Shown piece by piece: positions 1-7,334 of a DNA stretch of 28,830 bases. Positions within the stretch are counted from its first letter, which is position 1. The number at the start of each line of letters is the position of its first letter. Source of the DNA: Parvibaculum sp049651025 (lineage in GTDB: Bacteria > Pseudomonadota > Alphaproteobacteria > Parvibaculales > Parvibaculaceae). Made by a program: the position numbers and the translations under genes. The DNA lies in assembly GCF_049651025.1 (NCBI RefSeq), contig NZ_JBASBH010000095.1, positions 1 through 28,830 of the forward strand. The letters are read 5' to 3'. The notes beneath the pieces were generated by a model. It was not told the DNA's origin and searched no databases. It saw only the letters and a program-made list of their open reading frames with translations.

Positions 1-539
1 TCGAAGAGGCCATCATGCAGAACCCGCGCGGGCGCTGGTTCCTCAATGAATATGCGCGGCGCAACCGGGCGGCGGATACGAACCGCCTGCTCGAAGCCAT
101 CGACCGGCTCTACAACGCCGCAGTCGAAACGCGCGCCCATGCCGATCTCGGCTTCATCTGGAACGACCTCGACGACATGCGCCGCTCGATCGATGCGGCA
201 CGGCGCGATATTGCGGCGGTAAAGCCGCGCGAAAATACGCGCCTTGAAAACCCGGCACAGGACGCGGCTGCCGTTGCCGCAGCAGCCGAGCGCGCAACGC
301 TCGACATTCTGGCCGCCGTGGAACGCCTGCAGGCGATTGCCGAAACATTGCGCGCGGGCAAAGCCGACAATGACCTTTGCGACGAGATCGAAACCCATGC
401 GCGCGGCATTTTCATGGCCTCCGCCTATCAGGACATGACCGGCCAGCGCATCGCGCGGCTTGTGAACGCGCTCGCCTATATCGAAACGCGCCTCACCGCC
501 CTTCTCGCCCATGACGAGGTTGCGGCGGCGCGCGCCTGA
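1..539 (+). CDS. cheZ: CheZ-like chemotaxis protein phosphatase, 5' end probably outside the window
   Basis: The C-terminal part carries the CheZ signature YQDMTGQRIARL at about residues 138-149 counting from the ATG at 15. In CheZ the Asp and Gln of this motif drive dephosphorylation of CheY-P. The rest is predicted to be almost all helix, with heptad-like Ala/Leu spacing, as expected for the long CheZ hairpin. The reading frame is open back to the window edge. The residues just before the ATG (EEAI) continue naturally into a segment that in the alphaproteobacterial relatives I remember is internal, so I place the true start upstream. The ATG at 15 does have a plausible AGAGG ribosome site, so a 174-residue protein starting there cannot be excluded. 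No other chemotaxis gene is visible here. The family call is fairly confident; the start is not. Confidence 0.75.
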   Translation, partial: EEAIMQNPRGRWFLNEYARRNRAADTNRLLEAIDRLYNAAVETRAHADLGFIWNDLDDMRRSIDAARRDIAAVKPRENTRLENPAQDAAAVAAAAERATLDILAAVERLQAIAETLRAGKADNDLCDEIETHARGIFMASAYQDMTGQRIARLVNALAYIETRLTALLAHDEVAAARA

Positions 540-578
540 GGTAATTCCATGGAACGTGGGATCGGGTATCGCTCCCAT

Positions 579-658
579 CGTCATGCCGGACTTGATCCGG
601 CATCCAACTTCCTTCGTACGAGCGGCAAAGATGGACCCCGGATCAAGTCCGGGGTGAC
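579..658. repeat. REP-like intergenic palindrome, possible bidirectional terminator
   Basis: Two arms of about 28 bases (579-606 and 632-658) are inverted copies with only a few mismatches, separated by about 25 bases. Each arm has the core CGGACTTGATCCGG, which is itself palindromic. Elements with this core are scattered through intergenic spaces of many alphaproteobacterial genomes. It lies between two convergent genes and is followed on the plus strand by a T-run (662-668), so it could also end transcription of the CheZ-like gene. I see no second copy in the window. Confidence 0.75.
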
Positions 659-694
659 GACTTTTTTTACTTCTCGCTCATGGCAAGACTGCCT

Positions 695-1675
695 CTAAAG
701 CCCGGAAATCACGCGGGCGAAAAGCCGCGGATCGACATTGCCGCCGCTGAGAACGACGGCGACGGTTTTTCCGCGCGCGTCGATCTTTCCCGACAGCACG
801 GCGGCCAGTGCAACCGCGCCGCCCGGCTCGACCACGAGCTTCATCTCCGTGAAGGCGTAACGCATCGCCGCTGCGACTTCATCGTCGCTCACCGCAAATC
901 CGCCTGCGAGACGCGCGCGATTGATCTCGAACGTCAGCGCACCGGGCATAGGCGCAAGCAATGCGTCACAGAAAGAATTGCCGCCCGCTTCGTTGGCGAC
1001 ACGCTTGCCTGCAATGAGCGAAAGCCTGTGATCGTCAAAGCCTGTCGGCTCGACCGAATAGATTTTCGTTGCCGGAGACGCATCGCCGAGAGCAAGGCAC
1101 ATGCCTGCGATCAGGCCGCCGCCGCCGGCGGGCGCGAGCAGCGCGTCAAGCGTCAGCCCCAGCCGGGCGGCATCTTCCGCAATTTCAAGTGCTACCGTTC
1201 CCTGCCCTGAAACGATCTGCGGATCATCGTAAGGCGGCACGATGATCGCGCCATGCGCAGCCGCAAGCGCGCGGCCTATCGCTTCGCGGTCATCGCGCAA
1301 CCTGTCGTAAGGCACGATCTCGGCACCCAAAGCCGCCGTGCGTTCCGTCTTGATGCGCGGCGCGTCGGCGGGCATGACGATGCGCGCCTTGATGCCGAGA
1401 AGCGCCGCCGCGGCTGCAACCCCTTGCGCATGATTGCCCGACGACCAGGCGACGACGCCCGCCTCGCGCTCATGCGGCGTTAGCTGCACCAGACGATTGT
1501 AAGCGCCGCGAAATTTGAAAGTGCCGGTGCGCTGCAAGACTTCGGGCTTGATCAGAATGCGCCCGCCGACACGTTCGTTGAGCGCGGCACATTCGAGAAG
1601 CGGTGTGCGCACGGTAACGCCCTGAAGCCGCGCCGCCGCAAGGCGCACATCGACGCCTTGCGGCAAGCCGCTCAA
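695..1675 (-). CDS. PLP-dependent threonine/serine dehydratase (fold type II)
   Basis: A cytosolic pyridoxal-phosphate enzyme of the threonine/serine dehydratase group, which converts L-Thr or L-Ser to 2-oxobutyrate or pyruvate plus ammonia. The PLP lysine lies in GTFKFRGAYNR (Lys54 with the start used here). The glycine-rich phosphate loop PAGGGGLIAG and the C-terminal VVLSGGN segment are present. There is no ACT regulatory domain, so it resembles the short catabolic/racemase-like type (about 320-330 residues), not biosynthetic IlvA. I use the TTG at 1675-1673, whose last two bases are shared with the upstream gene's TGA, because family members begin about 10 residues before the RLAAARLQG helix; a second TTG lies at 1666. 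The open frame runs to 1969 but that extension is shadow of the phosphatase gene. Last gene of the arn-containing operon; a link to Ara4N is not evident. Substrate (Thr, Ser or 3-hydroxyaspartate) cannot be decided. Confidence 0.85.
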   Translation of the reverse strand: MSGLPQGVDVRLAAARLQGVTVRTPLLECAALNERVGGRILIKPEVLQRTGTFKFRGAYNRLVQLTPHEREAGVVAWSSGNHAQGVAAAAALLGIKARIVMPADAPRIKTERTAALGAEIVPYDRLRDDREAIGRALAAAHGAIIVPPYDDPQIVSGQGTVALEIAEDAARLGLTLDALLAPAGGGGLIAGMCLALGDASPATKIYSVEPTGFDDHRLSLIAGKRVANEAGGNSFCDALLAPMPGALTFEINRARLAGGFAVSDDEVAAAMRYAFTEMKLVVEPGGAVALAAVLSGKIDARGKTVAVVLSGGNVDPRLFARVISGL

Positions 1676-2280
1676 GAAAGCGCCGCTTCGTAGTTGATAC
1701 AGCCGACGCTCCACACAGGCGCGCCATCGACAATGCGGCAGACGAGCCGCGTCAGCGAAAGCGGCGCAATGTCGATCCGCATTGCCGTCGCCGCATCGAG
1801 CCCCAGCGCATGGGCGATGCTTGCACGAATGGTACTCTGATGGCCCACGGCGACGATGGAATGGCCCGCATAATGCGCCGTCAGCCGCTCGACGGCGCTT
1901 GCAACGCGCGCCGCGACATCGGCGAAACTCTCGCCTTCGGGCGGACGGATGGCGGACGGGTTGTTCCACTCGAGGCTGCGATTGGCAGCATAAACATCAT
2001 TATGCCCGCGCCCCTGCCACAAGCCGTAATCCTGCTCGGAGAAGTCCGAAATGGCGATGGGGTCGACACCGTCGCGCAGCGCTAGCGCAGTGTAGCGCGT
2101 GCGCGCAAGCGGGCTCGACATCCACACGGCAACAGGCGGCAGGCGTCGGCCAAGCCCCGCTGCAACAGCCGGATGCACCGGCTCGGCGGCAACATCGAGC
2201 TGGCCGAAATAACGCGCCTCCTGGCCCTGCACGGGCGCATGGCGGATCCACGTCCAGTCTGTGCGGCTCGGCGCGCTCAT
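1672..2280 (-). CDS. Histidine phosphatase family protein (phosphoglycerate-mutase-like)
   Basis: A 202-residue member of the branch-2-like phosphoglycerate mutase/CobC fold. The phospho-accepting motif is IRHAPV (Arg13-His14), with Ala where most members have Gly. The second basic cluster SSPLARTRYTA, the acid-base segment FSEQDYGLWQGR and the C-terminal VGHQSTIRA catalytic His are all present, so the enzyme should be active. Its ATG overlaps the arnT stop (ATGA) and its TGA overlaps the TTG start of the dehydratase gene, so it appears translationally coupled in the arn operon. Substrate unknown: CobC-type alpha-ribazole phosphatases share this form, but no cobalamin genes are nearby. A role in removing phosphate from a lipid-linked or nucleotide by-product of the arn pathway is only a guess. 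Confidence 0.8.
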   Translation of the reverse strand: MSAPSRTDWTWIRHAPVQGQEARYFGQLDVAAEPVHPAVAAGLGRRLPPVAVWMSSPLARTRYTALALRDGVDPIAISDFSEQDYGLWQGRGHNDVYAANRSLEWNNPSAIRPPEGESFADVAARVASAVERLTAHYAGHSIVAVGHQSTIRASIAHALGLDAATAMRIDIAPLSLTRLVCRIVDGAPVWSVGCINYEAALS

Positions 2281-4103
2281 AGCGGCGGCATGGTTGGAAG
2301 TACGGGCTTGCGCATAACGGGCTCGTCCTGCTCCTTCGGCGCGAAACCTTCAGGGTCGTCGAGATCATACCAGGGATCGCAGATCATCTTGCCGCTCTTG
2401 TCGAATAACGGGAAGTTGGAAATTCCCACGGCGCGATCGGTGCGCGCGATGACGCACATCCGCTTGGGTAGGCCTTGCGATTCCCACGTCGAGAAAAGCC
2501 GTGCGCGCACCACCATGAATGTGAGTTTCGGTCCGTTCCAGATCTTTGCGAATGGCGCCGTCGGCATCGCATATTTGCTGACATCTTCCTGCGTCATGCC
2601 GAAGTCGAATTCCGCCGTATTGTCGACGACCACCACCTTGTCGTTGAGATAGACGGGAAGATCGTAAAAGAAAGTGCCGTAGCTCGCGACGACCTCATCG
2701 TGATGGCGATAGGTCTTGATGATTTCGGCGACGGACTTGATCGAATTGGGATCGGCCTTGGATGCAACGAGGCTGACACCGGTCCAGCCGAGAACACCGG
2801 TCAGGGCAATCGCGACGATGCTCGCCCTGTCACCGAAACGACGCGGCAGCCAGACCGCCGCAATGGCGCCCAGCGCAAAGATGATCGCCATGGGAATGAC
2901 GATGGGCGCGACGGGGCCGAGATAGGCGCCGATATCATCGTTCTGCCGCAATGACGGCATGCTGTAGATGACCGGCACGGCGACGGCGAGCGCGCCGAAG
3001 AACAGCGCAAACACCCAGCGCCCAAGCGGCAGATCAGCCTGCGCCGCGCTGAGACGCGGCCCGAGCACGCGGCCAAGCAGCACAGCAAGCGGCGGGAAGA
3101 TCGGCAGGATGTAAGGCGGCAGCTTCGAATCCGACACGGTAAAGAAAACGAAGATCGTGACCGCCCAGATGATGAGGAAAAGTTCGACGGGTCGCTCCTT
3201 GCGGCGCGACCATTTCGGCAAGGCATCCTTGAACGCATGCCAGAGATAGCCCGTCCATGGCATGAAGCCGATGAGCAGCACCGGAATGAAATACCACATG
3301 GGCCCGTCGCGCCGATGCACCGTCGTCGTGAAACGCATCAGGTGCTCATGCACGAAGTAGAACCACAGGAAGTCATGGTTCTGCATCGCGGCCAGCGCAT
3401 GCCATGGCACGGCAATGAGGAGAAAGATCGCGATGCCGGAAGGGCAAAGCGCCCGACGCACGAAGGACCAGCGCCCGATGGCGGCAATCCAGATGAGCCC
3501 GATAAGCCCCGGCAGCAGGACACCGATAAGGCCCTTGGTCAGCACGGCAAGGGCGGCGGCGGCGTGCCCCCCGCGCGCCCACCATATGGATTTTCGCTCG
3601 TCTTTTTCCTCGGCCGACAGGAGGAAGGAAAAGAGCGCCGCGCTCATCAGCACGGCCTCGGCCACGTCGAGAATGATGAACCGCGCCAGCGCGTAATAAA
3701 GCAGCGTCGTCGCCAGCACACCGCCCGCGACCAGCCCCGCCCCGCGACCATAGAAACGCCGCGCAACGCCATAGGCCATCAACGCACCGAAGAGACCGAG
3801 CAATGCCGGCCAGAGGCGCATCGACCACTCCGAAATGCCGAGCGTTTTGATGGCGGAGGCTTCGAGCCAATAAAAGAGCGGCGGCTTTTCGAAATACAGA
3901 ATGCCGTTCAGGCGCGGCAATACATAGTCGCCGGTCTCCACCATCTCGCGCGGAATCTCGATATAGCGGCCTTCATCCGGCGACGAGATATTACGTCCGC
4001 CAATATCGAACAGGAACAGCGCGGCGAGCATGGCGGCAAGAAGCAGCGTGAGGGCGCCGCGCCGGTTCAAGAAGGCTTCGCATTTGCTGCGCAGATCGTT
4101 CAC
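2277..4103 (-). CDS. arnT: ArnT-like lipid A aminoarabinose transferase (GT39/GT83, inner membrane)
   Basis: A 608-residue polytopic membrane glycosyltransferase. It begins with a hydrophobic helix (about residues 16-34), followed by the first periplasmic loop SPDEGRYIEIPREM containing the Asp43-Glu44 pair expected to be catalytic in the family, and by YFEKPPLFYW, which matches the ArnT metal/substrate loop. About a dozen further hydrophobic segments and a soluble C-terminal domain follow. ArnT moves Ara4N from undecaprenyl phosphate to lipid A phosphate on the periplasmic face. The GTG start at 4103 overlaps the TGA of the formyltransferase gene (GTGA). Context (ArnA halves, ArnC, ArnD, ArnE/F-like) supports ArnT over a generic GT39 enzyme, although the family also contains other polyprenyl-sugar transferases; the exact acceptor is inferred. 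Confidence 0.85.
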   Translation of the reverse strand: MNDLRSKCEAFLNRRGALTLLLAAMLAALFLFDIGGRNISSPDEGRYIEIPREMVETGDYVLPRLNGILYFEKPPLFYWLEASAIKTLGISEWSMRLWPALLGLFGALMAYGVARRFYGRGAGLVAGGVLATTLLYYALARFIILDVAEAVLMSAALFSFLLSAEEKDERKSIWWARGGHAAAALAVLTKGLIGVLLPGLIGLIWIAAIGRWSFVRRALCPSGIAIFLLIAVPWHALAAMQNHDFLWFYFVHEHLMRFTTTVHRRDGPMWYFIPVLLIGFMPWTGYLWHAFKDALPKWSRRKERPVELFLIIWAVTIFVFFTVSDSKLPPYILPIFPPLAVLLGRVLGPRLSAAQADLPLGRWVFALFFGALAVAVPVIYSMPSLRQNDDIGAYLGPVAPIVIPMAIIFALGAIAAVWLPRRFGDRASIVAIALTGVLGWTGVSLVASKADPNSIKSVAEIIKTYRHHDEVVASYGTFFYDLPVYLNDKVVVVDNTAEFDFGMTQEDVSKYAMPTAPFAKIWNGPKLTFMVVRARLFSTWESQGLPKRMCVIARTDRAVGISNFPLFDKSGKMICDPWYDLDDPEGFAPKEQDEPVMRKPVLPTMPPL

Positions 4104-5023
4104 GTGGAATCTCCAAGCCTGTCGCCTTGCGAAAGCGCAGCCAGCACGGCGGCACTCGCCTCATGGTCGCTCTCATTCTCAAAACCAAAATGCAGAAGCT
4201 CTACCGCACCCTCGCCTGCCGCGACGATGAGGGGCGAAATCGACAAAATTTCACCGGATCTGCCCGCGCCTTCCACGATACGCGCACGCCAGACCATGAT
4301 CTTGCGCGCATGTGCAAAGGTGAATGCACCGGGAAACGGCACCGTCACGGCACGCACAAGATCGACGATGCGCCGGGCGCTTTGCGACCAGTCGATGCGG
4401 CCATCGTCCGGTTTGCGAATGCCGAAATAATTGGCCTGCGTTTCGTCCTGCACATGGCGCGGCGCTGTGCCTGCCTTCAGCGCATCGATCTGACGGGCGA
4501 CGATCTTGACGGCGGCGGCGGGAATGCGCATCGCCACTTCGCCCGCTGTCTCGTCCGGCCCGATGGCCACCGCCTCGCTGTCGATGATGTCGCCCGCATC
4601 GGCCTGCTTCACCATGACATGCAGCGTGACGCCTGTTTCGCGCTCGCCATTGATGATCGCCCAGTTGAGCGGCGCACGACCGCGATAGCGCGGCAATAGC
4701 GAGCCATGCATGTTGAAAGCGCCGAGCCGCGCAAGCTTCAGGATGCGCTCGGGGATCATGCGGCGATAATAGAAGGACAGGATGAGGTCGGGCTGAAGCG
4801 CCGCCACGATGCGCTCAACCGCGTCACCCTCTTTCGGCTCGACAGTATGAACGGGGACGCCATGTTCCTGCGCCAGCGCCGCGCAGGACTGGAACCACTG
4901 GCGCTCGCCTGCATCGTCTTCATGGGTGAAAAGCGCGACAATTTTTTCGCCGCGATCCAGAAGCAGCTTCAGGCAGGCATGGCCCACCTCGCTATATGCG
5001 AAGACGACGATCCCGCCAGCCAT
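4100..5023 (-). CDS. arnA: UDP-Ara4N formyltransferase (stand-alone ArnA N-terminal domain)
   Basis: A 307-residue protein corresponding to the N-terminal half of enterobacterial ArnA. It transfers a formyl group from 10-formyl-tetrahydrofolate to UDP-L-Ara4N. The hydroxymethyl/formyltransferase triad is present: Asn104 and His106 in FNMHGSLLPRYRGRAPLNW and Asp142 in KQADAGDI, matching N102/H104/D140 of E. coli ArnA. A C-terminal subdomain (about 205-290, with PFPGAFTF and the basic GRSGEILS region) resembles the Fmt/ArnA C-lobe. The protein stops there; the decarboxylase half of ArnA is a separate gene at 7335-8396, three genes upstream. The gene starts 6 bases after the arnC-like stop and overlaps arnT by 4 bases. 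Confident. Confidence 0.92.
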   Translation of the reverse strand: MAGGIVVFAYSEVGHACLKLLLDRGEKIVALFTHEDDAGERQWFQSCAALAQEHGVPVHTVEPKEGDAVERIVAALQPDLILSFYYRRMIPERILKLARLGAFNMHGSLLPRYRGRAPLNWAIINGERETGVTLHVMVKQADAGDIIDSEAVAIGPDETAGEVAMRIPAAAVKIVARQIDALKAGTAPRHVQDETQANYFGIRKPDDGRIDWSQSARRIVDLVRAVTVPFPGAFTFAHARKIMVWRARIVEGAGRSGEILSISPLIVAAGEGAVELLHFGFENESDHEASAAVLAALSQGDRLGDST

Positions 5024-5029
5024 GATGCG

Positions 5030-6007
5030 TCAGTTCTTTTCGTGAATGGTGCGAATGCGGAAACGCGCACGCGCACGCACCTGCTGATAGATGCGCCCCA
5101 CATATTCACCGACAATGCCAAGCCCGGTGATGATGACGCCAAGCAGGAAGAAGAGAATGGCAAACAGCGTGAAAATGCCTTCCGCCTCCGGCCCGACAAA
5201 GATGCGGCGCAGGAACATATAGACGACGAGAAGCAGGCTCGCCCCCGACACTGCCATGCCGACCATGGTGAAGAGTTGCAGCGGCACAAGGCTGAAACCC
5301 GTCATCAGATCGAAGTTGAGACGGATGAGCTTGTAGAGATTGTAGTTCGAGGTGCCTGCAAAGCGCGCGGCATGCTCGACTTCAACTTCCGCCGGGTTCT
5401 CGGCATGAAACTGCGCCAGAGCCGGAATGAAAGTCGACGTCTCGCCGCTTTCGACAATCATACGGACGATGCTGCGGCGATAGGCGCGCAGCATGCAGCC
5501 CTGATCGCGCATCTTGATGCCGGTGATGCGCTCGCGCACCAGATTGACGATGCGTGAGGGCAGCGTGCGGAAAACGCTGTCCTGACGATCGCGGCGATAG
5601 CTGCCGACAACGTCGTGGCCCGCGTCGATCTCCGCGATGAGTTTCGGTATTTCCTCTGGCGGGTTCTGCAGGTCCGCATCGAGAGTGACGATGATCTCGC
5701 CCCGCGCCGTCTCCAGGCCCGCCATGACCGCCATATGCTGGCCGTAATTGCGGTCGAACTCGACGACGCGGATGATGTCCGGGCGCTTCTCGACGAAACC
5801 TTTCAGGATCGCCAGCGAATTGTCCTTGCTGCCGTCATCGGTGAAGACGATCTCGACACGCCGCCCGATCTTGTCGGCAACGGCGGTGAGACGGTCGAAC
5901 AGCAGCGGCAGGTTCTGCGCTTCATTATAGACGGGAATGACGATGCTGATCTCGGGCGCGGCGACAAGCTTTGTCTGCGCAGGTGAGGTCACAGGTGATT
6001 CACTCAT
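5030..6007 (-). CDS. arnC: ArnC-like undecaprenyl-phosphate glycosyltransferase (GT2, membrane)
   Basis: A 325-residue GT2 enzyme close to the usual ArnC length (about 322). The cytosolic GT-A domain starts with ISIVIPVYNEAQNL, has FTDDGSKDNS, the metal-binding DADLQNPPEEI and the MRDQGCMLRAY segment. Two C-terminal membrane helices follow (about 238-260 and 270-295), then a basic tail. In the arn pathway it loads UDP-formyl-Ara4N onto undecaprenyl phosphate. I start at the ATG at 6007, with GGCGGA about 7 bases upstream; an upstream TTG at 6022 would add five residues. It lies 22 bases after the ArnE/F-like gene. The GT2 fold alone also fits DPM1- or GtrB-like enzymes; the operon makes ArnC the best name. 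Confidence 0.88.
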   Translation of the reverse strand: MSESPVTSPAQTKLVAAPEISIVIPVYNEAQNLPLLFDRLTAVADKIGRRVEIVFTDDGSKDNSLAILKGFVEKRPDIIRVVEFDRNYGQHMAVMAGLETARGEIIVTLDADLQNPPEEIPKLIAEIDAGHDVVGSYRRDRQDSVFRTLPSRIVNLVRERITGIKMRDQGCMLRAYRRSIVRMIVESGETSTFIPALAQFHAENPAEVEVEHAARFAGTSNYNLYKLIRLNFDLMTGFSLVPLQLFTMVGMAVSGASLLLVVYMFLRRIFVGPEAEGIFTLFAILFFLLGVIITGLGIVGEYVGRIYQQVRARARFRIRTIHEKN

Positions 6008-6029
6008 GTTGAAATCCGCCAATCAGGGT

Positions 6030-6401
6030 TCACGTGCGCGAGATCATGAAGACGCCGACCATGATGACGGCGATGCCGCCGATGCGAACCGGCGTCAGCG
6101 CCTCGCCGAAAGCGTAATAGGCGGCGACCGCCGTCACGATGTAGCCGACCGAGAGCATGGGATAGGCAAAGCCGACATCGACGCGCGACAGGGCCAGCAA
6201 CCACACCGCAACGCTGACAACATAGCAGGCAAGGCCGAAGACGACGTAAGGATTGGTGCCGATGCGCCAGCTCATGTCCCAGAGCACAGCAGGCGTGAAA
6301 TCGAAATGGCCGATCTGGCGCATGCCCTGCTTCAGCGCAAGCTGCGCAATCGCATTGAGAAGAACGCCGGTGAAGATCAGCGGAAGCGAACGCGCCATCA
6401 T
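6030..6401 (-). CDS. Small EamA/SMR-type membrane protein, ArnE/ArnF-like flippase subunit
   Basis: A 123-residue protein with four predicted membrane helices (about 5-20, 46-66, 74-94 and 101-120). It ends with the SMR/ArnE-type segment FAYPMLSVGYIVTAVAAYYAFGE, then TPVRIGGIAVIMVGVF. ArnE and ArnF in enterobacteria form a pair thought to flip undecaprenyl-phosphate-Ara4N across the inner membrane. Only one such gene is seen here, so it may work as a homodimer or pair with a gene elsewhere. Its ATG overlaps the arnD stop by four bases. EmrE-like drug export is an alternative from sequence alone, but the operon position argues for a lipid carrier flippase. Confidence 0.82.
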   Translation of the reverse strand: MMARSLPLIFTGVLLNAIAQLALKQGMRQIGHFDFTPAVLWDMSWRIGTNPYVVFGLACYVVSVAVWLLALSRVDVGFAYPMLSVGYIVTAVAAYYAFGEALTPVRIGGIAVIMVGVFMISRT

Positions 6402-7324
6402 GCCGCCACCCCGCTCATGCGCGCGCCTTCGACGGCCAATGTGCCGGAACGGCCATCGACTTCGCCCTGCTCAAGCGCGGCGAATGGCACGGCCTCCGGC
6501 AACGCATTGAGGTTTGCGGCTTCTTGCGCGGAAGACACGAAAGTGACACCCCGCTCTTTTGCACGGTCGAGAAAACGCCCGAACCAGTCGATCATGCTCA
6601 TCCCCTCGATCTCGGCGTGTATCGTGAACACGTCGAAGCGCCCCGGCGCGAGACGGCCAAGAAGCTCGTCCGCCAGCCCCTCGGTCGGATATTCAGGCCG
6701 CCCCATCAATTCATCAAGTGTGGGCAGCGTCGTCGGAATCTGCAACGTGCGAAATCGACGGCCCCCGGCGACGGGGAAAAACGGCGCATGCCCGCGTGTG
6801 TCGCTGGCATAATCGAGCCCGGCAGTGTCATAAGCAGCAAGGCTTGCAGCGTTTGCCTGCCAGCCGGCCGCGCCCGCCGTTTTCGCAGGCTTGCCGAATA
6901 TGTCCTCGTAAGCCTGCGCGGCCTTGCCGAATTCCTCGGCGACACGGGCGTCCGACAGCGAAAAGAGCTTGTCCTGCCAGAACACATGATCCCAGCAATG
7001 AATGCCGGTTTCAAAGCCCGCCGCCGCGACGGCGCGCATGACATCGCGATTTTTCTTCGCGATATCCGGGCCGGGCAAAATGACACCGTTCATCAGCGTG
7101 CGGAGGCCATAGGTCGAGACGACGCTTGTACGGCTGACCTTGCTGAAAAAGCCGGGCCTGAAAATGCGACGGATTGCGCGGCCCGTATTGTCGGGGCCAA
7201 GCGAAAACAGAAACGTCGCAGGCACGCCCTTGCGTTGCAGGAGAGCGGAGAGAGCGGGAACGCCCTCGCGCGTGCCGCGATCCGTATCGACGTCGATCTT
7301 GATGGCCAGACGCGGTTGCGTCAT
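6398..7324 (-). CDS. arnD: ArnD-like deformylase of undecaprenyl-phosphate-linked formyl-Ara4N
   Basis: A 308-residue NodB-type polysaccharide deacetylase. Metal ligands appear as IDVDTDRGTREG (Asp11, Asp13) and GIHCWDHVFW (His109, His113). The later motifs AGWQAN, DTRGHAPFFP, QIPTTLPTLDE and FTIHAEIEGM follow the ArnD pattern closely. ArnD removes the formyl group from lipid-linked Ara4N before transfer to lipid A. I start at the ATG at 7324, where homologous sequence (MTQPRLAIKIDVDT) begins; the open frame extends to 7486 but that part is shadow of the neighbouring dehydrogenase. It starts 10 bases after that gene's stop and overlaps the next start (ATGA). Enterobacterial ArnD is about 300 residues, so it is full length. 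Confidence 0.92.
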   Translation of the reverse strand: MTQPRLAIKIDVDTDRGTREGVPALSALLQRKGVPATFLFSLGPDNTGRAIRRIFRPGFFSKVSRTSVVSTYGLRTLMNGVILPGPDIAKKNRDVMRAVAAAGFETGIHCWDHVFWQDKLFSLSDARVAEEFGKAAQAYEDIFGKPAKTAGAAGWQANAASLAAYDTAGLDYASDTRGHAPFFPVAGGRRFRTLQIPTTLPTLDELMGRPEYPTEGLADELLGRLAPGRFDVFTIHAEIEGMSMIDWFGRFLDRAKERGVTFVSSAQEAANLNALPEAVPFAALEQGEVDGRSGTLAVEGARMSGVAA

Positions 7325-7334
7325 CGCGTTCCGC

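Noticed and set aside
695..1675. Dehydratase as a replacement for the missing ArnB
   Set aside because: ArnB is a fold-type I aminotransferase. This enzyme has the fold-type II dehydratase lysine and glycine loop, which is not suited to sugar transamination.
1676..1969. N-terminal extension of the dehydratase frame
   Set aside because: Lies wholly inside the phosphatase gene, is Cys/Arg-rich and unlike the family; the protein begins near 1675.
3237..4430. 397-residue plus-strand frame opposite arnT
   Set aside because: Composition (His, Arg, Glu, Gln-rich) and full overlap with arnT mark it as a shadow.
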